A stretch of DNA of 35,340 nt from Fidelibacterota bacterium (lineage in GTDB: Bacteria > Pseudomonadota > Alphaproteobacteria > Rhodospirillales > Rhodospirillaceae), in assembly GCA_945903705.1 (NCBI GenBank), contig CAMDOZ010000012.1, forward strand, positions 1 to 35,340. The letters run 5' to 3'. Position numbers and translations under genes: made by a program. The first letter of the stretch is position 1; every line of letters begins with the position of its first letter. The notes under the pieces were generated by a model. That model did no database searches. It was not told the DNA's origin and saw nothing but the letters and a program-made list of their open reading frames with translations. Positions 1-7,403 of the stretch are shown in pieces.

Positions 1-257
1 ATGAAATCGATGTCGAGTCCATCATGCTCATGGGCGAAGGCACCGCGGTCGTCCCCGGAACGGGCGGTCTTGTGGGCCGCACGGTCGCCGACGTGGAACG
101 GGACCTCATTATAGATACGCTGAAACACACCTTCGGGAACCGTACACACGCGGCCCGCATCCTCGGCATTTCCATCCGCACGCTTCGTAACAAACTAAAC
201 GCATACGTGCAGGATGGGGTCCCGGTTCCGTCGCCCGGAGCCGGCGAACTCGCCTAA
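1..257 (+). CDS. flbD: FlbD-like sigma-54 activator, C-terminal part (5' end outside window)
   Basis: The frame is open from the left edge (first full codon at base 3), so this is the 3' end of a longer gene. About 84 residues are visible. They end in a Fis-type helix-turn-helix: a DVERDLIIDTLKHTFGN helix, then NRTHAARILGISIRTLRNKL, typical of the DNA-binding domain of NtrC-family sigma-54 activators. The short tail (YVQDGVPVPSPG) matches my recollection of alphaproteobacterial FlbD, which controls late flagellar genes in Caulobacter. The receiver and AAA+ domains would lie upstream and cannot be checked. A generic NtrC-family activator is the alternative, but the tail favours FlbD. Confidence 0.82.
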   Translation, partial: EIDVESIMLMGEGTAVVPGTGGLVGRTVADVERDLIIDTLKHTFGNRTHAARILGISIRTLRNKLNAYVQDGVPVPSPGAGELA

Positions 258-355
258 TCTTTTAGTTGCGCGCCCTCGCGCGCGGGCGAACTGGCTTAGT
301 CTTTTCATCCAAATGGCCTAGACTGTCCGGATCGACACTTGGTCCGGAACGGCGC

Positions 356-955
356 ATGCGTCCTGCATACTTTCTAACGGTAGCTCTTCTTGCCGGCGCG
401 GCAGCGATGCCCGCAAAGGCGCAAGCGCAGGACTATTACGCCATCACCGCGATCAACTTCTTCACCTCGGCCTGCGTCAGTAATCTCGCCGAACCCGCCG
501 CCATCCGCGAGCGGGCCAACCGCCGGTATCAACGGGTCAAGGACCCCGGCGAGCTTGGGAACTACATCGGCAACGATAGGAAGGGTGAGGCTTGGCGCCT
601 GCCGGGCCGCGGCGAGCGGCGCTTCGTGCTGGCCTTGAACTCGGAGACGGGTGCCTGCACGGTGTTCGTGGAAGCGGCCAACCGCGAGATCGTGGAGAAG
701 GAGTTCCGCCAGCTCGTCGAACGGGCGGGGCAGCCGGGCGTTTCCGTCAAGACCGAAAGCGATGAGACGCTGCCCACGCGCAGTGGTCCAGGTGTAATGC
801 TGACCATGAGCGCCACCGACGACAAGACGAAGGAAGGCTATCTGTTCACCCTGATCGCCGGCAACGAAACCGGCGCGCTCTTCACCGGAAAGCCCATCCA
901 GATCAGCATGCAGATGATGAAGCTGGACCCCAAGAAGGGCGGCGGGCTGAATTAG
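356..955 (+). CDS. Small secreted protein of unknown function (NMCC_0638-like)
   Basis: A 199-residue protein if started at ATG 356. This start gives a clean Sec signal peptide (MRPAYFLTVALLAGAAA..AKAQA, cleavage near residue 24). A longer TTG start at 266 would put about 30 charged residues ahead of the signal peptide and is unlikely. The mature part has two Cys (around FTSACVSN and TGACTVFV) that could form a disulfide, and no membrane segment after the signal. The pattern resembles the NMCC_0638 family of uncharacterised periplasmic proteins, a match made from memory and not certain. It lies about 100 bp after flbD on the same strand and is convergent with the next gene. Function is unknown. 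Confidence 0.7.
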   Translation: MRPAYFLTVALLAGAAAMPAKAQAQDYYAITAINFFTSACVSNLAEPAAIRERANRRYQRVKDPGELGNYIGNDRKGEAWRLPGRGERRFVLALNSETGACTVFVEAANREIVEKEFRQLVERAGQPGVSVKTESDETLPTRSGPGVMLTMSATDDKTKEGYLFTLIAGNETGALFTGKPIQISMQMMKLDPKKGGGLN

Positions 956-975
956 GCGGCGACGCCAGAGTTCGA

Positions 976-998
976 AAAATTATATCAGAGATAATTTT
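976..998. terminator. Weak AT-rich hairpin between convergent genes
   Basis: The arms AAAATTAT (976-983) and ATAATTTT (991-998) are exact inverted complements around a 7-base loop, in the 48-bp gap between two convergent genes. The stem is AT-rich and there is no separate U-tract. It may act as a weak bidirectional terminator or mean nothing. Confidence 0.3.
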
Positions 999-1003
999 GG
1001 CGG

Positions 1004-2278
1004 CTACGGCGACGGCTTCTCGGGAGCAGGGTCAGCGGGCGGCGGCGGCGCTGCGGGTTCTGCAGGAACGGGCGCCGCACTCTGCGGTGTGTTGATGAGC
1101 TGCCAAAACCGGTCGCGCAGCGCGCCGGTTTCGGGCGAAAGATCGGTCTCGATGATGAACTCGGCCAAACGCTCCACCGCCGGCATGAGTGCGGGATCGT
1201 TCTTGATTTCGGGCTTCACGTAGAGCCCTGAGGCGGCCACCGCGTTGGCAAAACCGGTCACGTTGGTCGCGCGCGCAGCGACCTCGGGCCTGAGCACGTA
1301 ATCGATGAGCTTGCGCGCGCCGTCAGGATTGGCGGCCACTTTCGGAATCGCGAACAGCGCGAACCAAGCGACCGTCCCTTCCTGGGGAATGACATAGCGC
1401 AGTTCGGGTCCGCGGCCGGCCGCGGCGATCATAGTGCGCGCCTGATAGGCGTCGCCTGAGCTTGCGAGCGCGAGGCAGACGTCGCCCACCGCAAGACTTT
1501 CGACGACGTCGGCAGCCGTGAATTTGGCGATGGAGGGCCGCACACCCTCCCAGAGGCGCGTCGCCGTCTCGGTGTCCTCGACCGCCCCCGAAGCCGGCGA
1601 CAGGCCGAGGTAGCGCAACGCGATGGGAAACGCGCCGCGGGGCGTATCAACGATCTGCACGCCGCAGTCGGCCAGTTTCGCAAGCCGTTCCGCCTCGAGC
1701 AGGAGCGACCAGGAGTCGAGCGCGGTGTCGGCTGGAAGCCGCGCGGCGATCTTCGCGGGATCAAAGGTCAGACCAAGCGTTCCCCAAGCTGCGACGACCC
1801 CGAAGTGATTGTCCGGATCGTAGGCCGCTGCGTGCGACGTGACGGCGGGATCAAGATTGCCGGCGTTGACAAGGCGGCTGGGCGAAAGATCGCTGAGCAG
1901 ATCCGCGTCGGCGAGACGCTTGAGTCCGATGCCCGAGGTGAGCACGAGATCGTAAGTAAGCGCGCCGCCACTCGTGAGGGCCTGCAATTCGTCCAGCGTC
2001 TCGTAACGGTCGACCGCAACTTTCATGCCGGTGTCGGCCTCGAACCCCGCGATCACTTCGGCCGGCAGCACGCGCCGCCAGACCAGGACCCTGAGCTCGC
2101 CGGATGCCGCAGGGCCGGCCGATGCGACCGGCGCTTCCGGCGGGCGCGCGATAGGCACGGGCGCAAAGGTCAGATAGAGCGCCCAGAATCCAATCAGAAT
2201 GAGGCTTAAGACGCCGCCCAGCACCCAGGACGGAAAACGCTGGGGCGGCGGCTTGGATTTGGAAACGTATACGGCCAT
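1004..2278 (-). CDS. PotD-like extracellular solute-binding protein, membrane anchored
   Basis: 424 residues. The N-terminus has a basic stretch (SKSKPPPQRF) followed by one membrane segment at about residues 19-36 (VLGGVLSLILIGFWALYLTF), with no obvious cleavage site, so it is probably anchored rather than free. A spermidine/putrescine-type binding fold follows: GELRVLVWRR, PAEVIAGFEADTGMKV, YDLVLTSG, then a later stretch with CLALASSGDAYQAR and a VAWFALFAIPK strand, matching PotD-family proteins of 350-400 residues. The C-terminus is a proline/alanine-rich tail (PAEPAAPPPPADPAPEKPSP). No ABC permease or ATPase gene is adjacent, so the transport role is inferred from the fold alone. It is divergent from folM, with a 130-bp gap. 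Confidence 0.78.
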   Translation of the reverse strand: MAVYVSKSKPPPQRFPSWVLGGVLSLILIGFWALYLTFAPVPIARPPEAPVASAGPAASGELRVLVWRRVLPAEVIAGFEADTGMKVAVDRYETLDELQALTSGGALTYDLVLTSGIGLKRLADADLLSDLSPSRLVNAGNLDPAVTSHAAAYDPDNHFGVVAAWGTLGLTFDPAKIAARLPADTALDSWSLLLEAERLAKLADCGVQIVDTPRGAFPIALRYLGLSPASGAVEDTETATRLWEGVRPSIAKFTAADVVESLAVGDVCLALASSGDAYQARTMIAAAGRGPELRYVIPQEGTVAWFALFAIPKVAANPDGARKLIDYVLRPEVAARATNVTGFANAVAASGLYVKPEIKNDPALMPAVERLAEFIIETDLSPETGALRDRFWQLINTPQSAAPVPAEPAAPPPPADPAPEKPSP

Positions 2279-2408
2279 GCCCCAATCTCTCCCGGTTTCC
2301 GGGCAGGCCGCAAGGTCTCTCGCGAGCCGGGCCGCGGCGCAATATCGCTAACAGGCTTGTGTACTTAAGAGCCTCTCGTTACCTAGAGACCAAATTTCGG
2401 GCGCTCAC

Positions 2409-3185
2409 GTGACAAGCGAAAATCACTCACCGCACATACCTCAAACCGTCCTGATCACAGGCGCAGCAAAGCGAATTGGCCGCGCGCTGGCGGAAGACTT
2501 CGGCGCACGAGGCTGGGCCGTGGCGGTTCACTACAACGGCTCTTCGGGCGACGCCGAGGACGTCGCGGCAAACATCCGCAAGGCGGGCGCGCGCGCCGCG
2601 ACCCTCAAGGCCGACCTCGCCGATCACCGGGACGTGGAAGCGCTGGTGCCCGCGGCTGTGCGCGCGCTCGGACCCATAGGATGCTTGATCAACAACGCTT
2701 CTATCTTCGAACGCGACGAGGTCGCGTCGGCGACTCTCGCGAGCTGGGAGCGCCACCAAGCGGTGAACCTGCGCGCACCCATGTTCCTCACGCAGTCCTT
2801 CGCGAAGCATCTGCCGGCCACGGCGCAGGGCGTTGTCATCAACATCATCGACGAGCGCGTCTGGCACCTCACACCGCACTTCATGTCGTACACCGTGAGC
2901 AAGACGGGCCTGTGGACCCTCACCCAAACCCTCGCCATGGCCTTAGCGCCTCGGATTCGGGTAAATGCCGTCGGGCCGGGGCCGACACTGCCAAGTCCCT
3001 ACCAGAATCAGGCGCAGTTCGACCGCCAGCAGGCGCGCATGCCCCTCGGGCGCGGTACGACTCCTTCGGAAATCTGCGCGGCGGCGCGATTCATCCTTGA
3101 AGCGCCGGCCATGACGGGCCAGATGATAGCCCTGGACGGTGGCCAGCATCTGGGTTGGAAGCAGGACGCCGGCGAGATCGAGTAA
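2409..3185 (+). CDS. folM: FolM-type SDR: dihydromonapterin / pteridine reductase
   Basis: 258 residues from a GTG start. It is a classical short-chain dehydrogenase with NAD(P) motif TGAAKRIG (residues 17-24). This is the TGX3RXG variant typical of PTR1/FolM pteridine reductases, not the usual TGX3GXG. It also has NNAS (residues 95-98) and the catalytic Y161-X3-K165. Thirteen residues before Y161, where most SDRs have Ser, there is Asp148; this D-Y-K set is that of pteridine reductase. The expected role is NADPH-dependent reduction of dihydromonapterin or dihydrofolate. The folB gene starts 8 bp downstream, supporting a folate or pterin role. No strong ribosome-binding site is visible before the GTG. 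Confidence 0.85.
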   Translation: MTSENHSPHIPQTVLITGAAKRIGRALAEDFGARGWAVAVHYNGSSGDAEDVAANIRKAGARAATLKADLADHRDVEALVPAAVRALGPIGCLINNASIFERDEVASATLASWERHQAVNLRAPMFLTQSFAKHLPATAQGVVINIIDERVWHLTPHFMSYTVSKTGLWTLTQTLAMALAPRIRVNAVGPGPTLPSPYQNQAQFDRQQARMPLGRGTTPSEICAAARFILEAPAMTGQMIALDGGQHLGWKQDAGEIE

Positions 3186-3193
3186 GGTGCCGC

Positions 3194-3637
3194 ATGAGCA
3201 AACCCGTCATCGAACCCTTCGTCGACCCCTCCTTGGATCCAAGAGGGCGGATCGCGGACGCCGCGGCCGGCCTGCGGCACGTGTTCGTGCGCGACCTAGT
3301 TGTGGTCTGCAATATCGGAGTCCACCAACACGAGAAGACGGGTCCGCAGCGGGTCCGCATCAGTGTCGACCTGGGCGTTCTGGAAGGCCGGGCACCCCAC
3401 GAGGACCGGCTTGAGAACGTCGTCTGCTATGAGGAGGTCGTGACCCGGGTGCGCGGCATCGTCGCCGATGGGCACATCAATCTGGCCGAGACCCTGGCGG
3501 AGCGCATCGCCGGGGTATGTCTGCAGAACCCCATGTGCCGGTCGGCCCGGGTCCGTGTGGAGAAGCTGGACGTGTTCGCAGATGCGAACGGCGCCGGGGT
3601 CGAAATCGAGCGATTGTCGAAAATCCCGCTCCGGTAG
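3194..3637 (+). CDS. folB: Dihydroneopterin aldolase family protein (FolB)
   Basis: 147 residues from ATG 3194, 8 bp after the folM stop. An upstream start inside folM is possible but would overlap. The body carries FolB landmarks: VRDLVVVCNIGVHQHEK near the start (conserved Glu after the G-V-x turn), VCYEEVVTRV (conserved Tyr), INLAETLAERIA, and VRVEKLDVF with the catalytic Lys. FolB cleaves 7,8-dihydroneopterin to 6-hydroxymethyl-dihydropterin and glycolaldehyde in folate synthesis. About 25 extra residues precede the usual FolB start. Pairing with a FolM-like reductase makes a pterin-processing unit. The next gene, uvrC, is 460 bp away, so the transcript probably ends before it. Confidence 0.85.
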   Translation: MSKPVIEPFVDPSLDPRGRIADAAAGLRHVFVRDLVVVCNIGVHQHEKTGPQRVRISVDLGVLEGRAPHEDRLENVVCYEEVVTRVRGIVADGHINLAETLAERIAGVCLQNPMCRSARVRVEKLDVFADANGAGVEIERLSKIPLR

Positions 3638-4098
3638 GCCTAGGCCTCGCCCTCGCCCACCCTCCGACTCGCGAAAAACCAGGGTTTCCTGCAATCGAAT
3701 CGTAACCCATGGCCAGGGCCGTGGGTGTGTCAAGGCAAGTTGTTCACAAGGATCCGATAGGTTTCCAGGATGGCGCGCGCACCGGCACAAATCCCGCCGG
3801 AGTCGCTACGACGTGGGCACTGTCATAATAAAGCACAATGAATTCAATGCTCTATTTTTTGTGCCCTTTTTTTAGGCAGAGGGAACAAAATCCCAAATAC
3901 CTTGGGTAGACCCCTCACCGGGCACTAGGTTTCAACAGACTTATCCACAGGATTCGTGGATATCCGTCATGGGACGGTCACACCCCCGAAAACAGGCCTT
4001 TTGCGAAGGCCGCCGGCGGCCTGTGGACGATGTCGGTAAGTCCAGGTGCCACACCCGGCCGGGTTTGACCCTTGGGATGAAAACTCGCAAGTAAGGGC
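3638..4098. other. Non-coding gap with AT-rich block, small hairpins and DnaA-box-like sites
   Basis: No convincing ORF is seen in these 461 bases. A perfect DnaA box, TTATCCACA, lies at 3941-3949. A one-mismatch version, TTGTTCACA, is at 3740-3748. A weaker reverse version, TGTGGACGA, is at 4022-4030. Bases 3822-3900 are strikingly AT-rich against the GC-rich surroundings. Small inverted repeats follow one another: GGGCAC/GTGCCC (3815-3820/3861-3866), then GGGA/TCCC and CCCAA/TTGGG. GANTC methylation sites occur at 3666, 3800 and 3951, about what chance would give. It could be a DnaA-binding regulatory region, a minor origin-like sequence, or the folB terminator plus the uvrC promoter. Confidence 0.4.
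3815..3873 (+). terminator. Possible rho-independent terminator after folB
   Basis: GGGCAC (3815-3820) can pair with GTGCCC (3861-3866), directly followed by seven T (3867-3873). The loop is long (40 nt) but contains a second possible pairing, GCACAA (3833-3838) with TTGTGC (3859-3864), mutually exclusive with part of the first. The T-run favours a terminator; the long loop argues against it. Confidence 0.35.
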
Positions 4099-6024
4099 AT
4101 GCACGTTTCCGATTTTCCCGATGACACCCAGCCGCCGACGGAAGCCCCCGCTCCGGCGGAGGAGACCGCTCCGCTGGGGACCAGCCAGGGCCTTGCGGTG
4201 CTCACCGAAGCGGTCAACAGCCTGTCCCAGAAGCCGGGCGTCTACCGGATGCTGAACGCCAAGGGCGACGCCCTCTACGTCGGGAAGGCCAAGAATCTCA
4301 AGAAGCGCGTGAGTTCATACCTGCGCGTGGACCGGATGGCCCTGCGGCTCCAGCGCATGGTGTTCGAGACCCATGCTTTTGAAGTGGTCGTCACCCACAC
4401 CGAGGCGGAGGCGCTGCTGCTTGAGAGCAATCTCATCAAGCAGCTCATGCCCCGTTACAACATCCTCTTCAAGGACGATAAGTCGTTCCCCTACATCATG
4501 ATCGAGGGCGGACACGACTTCCCGCGCATCCTGAAACACCGCGGCGCGCGCGCGAAGGGCAGTGAGTATTTCGGCCCTTTCGCCTCCGCCTACTCGGTCA
4601 ACGCCACGCTGACGACGCTGCAGAAGGTCTTCCTGCTGCGAAGCTGCACAGATTCCGTGTATTCGAGCCGCACGCGGCCGTGCCTCCTCTACCAGATCAA
4701 GCGCTGCTCGGCGCCGTGCGTGAATCGGATCGGCAAGGACGACTATGCCGAGCTCGTGCGCGAGGCGCGCGCCTTTCTCACCGGCGACAGCCGAACCCTG
4801 CAGCAGGAATTGGCCCGGCGCATGGATGCTGCGGCGGCGCAGCTTCAGTACGAGGCCGCGGCCTCATTCCGCGACCGTATCCGGGCCATGACCCAGGTCC
4901 AGGCGCACCAGGACATCAACGTCGCGGGCGTCGGCGAACTCGACGTCGTGGCACTGCATCGGGCGGGCGGAAACGCCTGCGTCCAGGTGTTCTTCTTCCG
5001 CGGCGGACAGAATTTCGGAAATCGCGCTTATTTCCCCGCGCATGCTGAGGGCGAAGAAGACGGCGCGATCGTCGAAGCCTTCCTCGCCCAATTCTATGAA
5101 TCCTTCGCCGCACCGAAGGAGATTCTTACAAGCATCGCGCCGACCAATGCCCGGGTCCTCGCCGAAGCCCTCTCCTTGCGCGCGGGTCACACTGTAACCT
5201 TGAACCAGCCGCAGCGCGGCAACCGGCGCAAACTGATGGACCACGCGGAGATCAACGCCCGCGAGGCCCTCTTGCGGCGCATGGCCGAAAACACCGCCCA
5301 GCGAAAGCTCCTGGAGGGAACGGCGCGGGTGTTCGGCCTTGCTCAGCCGCCGCAACGGATCGAGGTCTACGACAACTCGCATATCTCGGGGACGGGCACC
5401 GTTGGCGCGATGATTGTCGCGGGGCCTCAAGGCCTCGTCAAAAACGCCTACCGGAAATTCAATATCAAGGCCGCCGAGCTCGCCCCGGGAGACGACTACG
5501 CCTCCATGCGCGAAGTGCTTTCGCGCCGTTTCGCGCGCGCGCAGAAGGAGGATCCAGAACGCAGCCTTGGCCAATGGCCCGATCTCGTTCTCCTGGACGG
5601 CGGACTGGGCCAACTCAACGTCGTTCTGAAAGTGCTCGCGGATCTCGGAATCTCGGACTTGTGTGTTGCGGCCATCGCCAAAGGCCCGGATCGTAATGCC
5701 GGGCGCGAGCAGTTTTTCATGCCCGGCCGCGAGCCATTCATGCTTCCGCCCAACGATCCGACGCTCTATTTCCTGCAGCGTTTACGTGACGAAGCGCACC
5801 GTTTCGCGATATCGGCGCATCGCGCGAAGCGCTCGAGGGCGATCGGCCAATCGCTTCTGGATGAAGTGGCCGGCATCGGCGCTGCGCGAAAGAAGGCACT
5901 TTTGCGTCACTTCGGATCGGCCAAAGCCGTTGCTGCGGCGGGTCTTTCCGACTTGCAGACGGTGGCCGGCGTCAGCGCCGCGACCGCGAAAAAACTCTAT
6001 GACCATTTCCATCCCGGCGAGTAG
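4099..6024 (+). CDS. uvrC: Excinuclease ABC subunit C
   Basis: 641 residues, full length for UvrC. Domains in order: GIY-YIG nuclease (about residues 36-120; KPGVYRMLNAKGDALYVGKA), a Cys-containing region (CLLYQIKRCSAPCVN), a UVR motif that contacts UvrB (about 235-270; MDAAAAQLQYEAAASFRDRI), the RNase H-like second nuclease domain (from about 405; IEVYDNSHISGTGTVGAMI, then LVLLDGGLGQLN), and C-terminal helix-hairpin-helix motifs (about 590-641; DEVAGIGAARKKALLRHFG). UvrC makes both incisions in nucleotide excision repair after loading by UvrA/UvrB. About 35 acidic and proline-rich residues precede the GIY-YIG domain. pgsA follows after 26 bp. Confidence 0.97.
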   Translation: MHVSDFPDDTQPPTEAPAPAEETAPLGTSQGLAVLTEAVNSLSQKPGVYRMLNAKGDALYVGKAKNLKKRVSSYLRVDRMALRLQRMVFETHAFEVVVTHTEAEALLLESNLIKQLMPRYNILFKDDKSFPYIMIEGGHDFPRILKHRGARAKGSEYFGPFASAYSVNATLTTLQKVFLLRSCTDSVYSSRTRPCLLYQIKRCSAPCVNRIGKDDYAELVREARAFLTGDSRTLQQELARRMDAAAAQLQYEAAASFRDRIRAMTQVQAHQDINVAGVGELDVVALHRAGGNACVQVFFFRGGQNFGNRAYFPAHAEGEEDGAIVEAFLAQFYESFAAPKEILTSIAPTNARVLAEALSLRAGHTVTLNQPQRGNRRKLMDHAEINAREALLRRMAENTAQRKLLEGTARVFGLAQPPQRIEVYDNSHISGTGTVGAMIVAGPQGLVKNAYRKFNIKAAELAPGDDYASMREVLSRRFARAQKEDPERSLGQWPDLVLLDGGLGQLNVVLKVLADLGISDLCVAAIAKGPDRNAGREQFFMPGREPFMLPPNDPTLYFLQRLRDEAHRFAISAHRAKRSRAIGQSLLDEVAGIGAARKKALLRHFGSAKAVAAAGLSDLQTVAGVSAATAKKLYDHFHPGE

Positions 6025-6050
6025 AGTCCCTTCATGAGAAGGATGCGCCG

Positions 6051-6644
6051 TTGCTGAACCTACCGAACATCCTGACGATTTCGCGGATCTTCGTGATTCC
6101 GATCGTGCTGGTGCTGATTGTGTTCGACGCTCCGTGGGCGCGCTGGACGGCCTGTGCCCTCTTCACCCTCGCGGGCATCACGGACTTTTTCGACGGCTAC
6201 CTCGCGCGCCGCTCAAATATGGTTTCGCCGCTCGGACGATTCCTCGATCCCATTGCCGACAAGCTCTTGGTGGTCGCTGTGCTATTTATGGTCGTGGCGC
6301 TGCCGGATCGGCTCGACACCTGGTCGTTTCTTGGCGTAACCGGGACGTGGACGCTTTTTCCGGCCCTCGTCATCCTCCTGCGCGAGATCATGGTTTCGGG
6401 CCTTCGGGAATTCCTGGCGGAACTGCGGGTCGGCCTTCCCGTCACCAGTCTCGCGAAAGCCAAGACGACGGTGCAGATGATCGCCCTTGGGTTCCTCATC
6501 GTCGGCGACGCGGCGCCCATCTGGATCCCGGCGAAGTTCATCGGCGAGATCGGCATCTGGTTCGCGGCGGCGATCACCCTGATCACCGGGTACGACTACC
6601 TGCGCGCCGGACTCAAGCATATGGCCGGAGACGCCAAAGCCTGA
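6051..6644 (+). CDS. pgsA: CDP-diacylglycerol--glycerol-3-phosphate 3-phosphatidyltransferase
   Basis: 197 residues. The start is TTG 6051, with AAGGA (6039-6043) eight bases upstream as ribosome-binding site; nearby ATGs at 6034 and 6043 are out of frame. The CDP-alcohol phosphotransferase signature DGx2ARx8Gx3Dx3D is complete at residues 48-70 (D48, G49, A52, R53, G62, D66, D70). Several membrane segments follow, including ILTISRIFVIPIVLVLIVF at the N-terminus and a C-terminal WFAAAITLITGYDYL. It makes phosphatidylglycerol phosphate, the committed step to phosphatidylglycerol and cardiolipin, in the inner membrane. Its stop overlaps the moaD start (TGATG), so it is cotranscribed with moaD and moaE. 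Confidence 0.95.
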   Translation: MLNLPNILTISRIFVIPIVLVLIVFDAPWARWTACALFTLAGITDFFDGYLARRSNMVSPLGRFLDPIADKLLVVAVLFMVVALPDRLDTWSFLGVTGTWTLFPALVILLREIMVSGLREFLAELRVGLPVTSLAKAKTTVQMIALGFLIVGDAAPIWIPAKFIGEIGIWFAAAITLITGYDYLRAGLKHMAGDAKA

Positions 6645-6901
6645 TGGCCATTCACGTGCTCTATTTCGCATCGGTGAAGGAAAAGGTCGGACTCGGCGAA
6701 GAACACGTGAGCCCGCCCGCGAGCGTCGCGACCGTAAGCGACCTCATGGACTGGCTTGCCGCCCGGAGCCCCAAATACGCGAGCGCCTTCGCCAACCGCG
6801 CGACGATCAAGAGCGCCGTCGATCAGACCCACGTGCCCTTGTCCACGGCCCTCGGCGAGGCCCGTGAAGTCGCATTCTTCCCGCCGGTGACAGGTGGATA
6901 A
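6644..6901 (+). CDS. moaD: Molybdopterin synthase sulfur carrier subunit MoaD
   Basis: 85 residues from ATG 6644, which overlaps the pgsA stop by one base (TGATG). This is a ubiquitin-like fold: MAIHVLYFASVKEKVG at the N-terminus, a central VSDLMDWLAARSP helix, and the C-terminal PPVTGG whose terminal Gly-Gly is thiocarboxylated. MoaD donates sulfur to precursor Z within the MoaD-MoaE complex. A run of the same frame opens much earlier inside pgsA, but only the part from 6644 is MoaD. moaE starts 10 bp after the stop. Confidence 0.95.
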   Translation: MAIHVLYFASVKEKVGLGEEHVSPPASVATVSDLMDWLAARSPKYASAFANRATIKSAVDQTHVPLSTALGEAREVAFFPPVTGG

Positions 6902-6911
6902 GGGGGGGCGG

Positions 6912-7391
6912 ATGACGACGGTCCGCGTCCAAGCGGGGCCGCTCGATCCGGGTGCGGAGCTGAACGCCTTTCTCAAGGACACACCGCACGCCGGCGGCAT
7001 CGCCGTGTTCGTCGGACAGATGCGCGACTTCAAGGGCGCCGATCGCGGGACCGGCGAGCGCGTGAGTGCGATGACGCTCGAGCACTATCCGGGCATGGCG
7101 GAACGCGAGCTGGGGGTCCTGGTCGAAGAGGCAAAGCAGCGCTGGCGCCTCGACAATGTGTGCGTCATTCATCGCACGGGAGAGTTGCTCCCCTCCGACC
7201 CCATCGTATTCGTCGCCGCGGCGTCGGCACATCGGGCCGACGCGCTCGAGGCCTGCACCTTTCTTATCGACTGGCTGAAAACCAAGGCGCCGTTCTGGAA
7301 AAAAGAAACGACGACCCAAGGCCCGCATTGGGTGGACGCTGCCCGCGCCGACGACATTCGCGCCGCGCGCTGGGAAAAACCCGCGAACTAG
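6912..7391 (+). CDS. moaE: Molybdopterin synthase catalytic subunit MoaE
   Basis: 159 residues from ATG 6912, chosen because a G-rich ribosome-binding site (AGGGGGGG, 6901-6908) precedes it; a GTG at 6894 inside moaD is in frame but less likely. It aligns by eye along its whole length with MoaE: FVGQMRDFKG (conserved Arg), TLEHYPGMAERELG, VIHRTGELLPSDPIVFV, SAHRADALEAC, and the catalytic-lysine region KTKAPFWKKE. It inserts dithiolene sulfurs into precursor Z to make molybdopterin, using the thiocarboxylated MoaD encoded just upstream. It is the last clear member of the uvrC-pgsA-moaD-moaE run; the next gene starts 12 bp later. Confidence 0.96.
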   Translation: MTTVRVQAGPLDPGAELNAFLKDTPHAGGIAVFVGQMRDFKGADRGTGERVSAMTLEHYPGMAERELGVLVEEAKQRWRLDNVCVIHRTGELLPSDPIVFVAAASAHRADALEACTFLIDWLKTKAPFWKKETTTQGPHWVDAARADDIRAARWEKPAN

Positions 7392-7403
7392 ACGGAGATT
7401 TTC

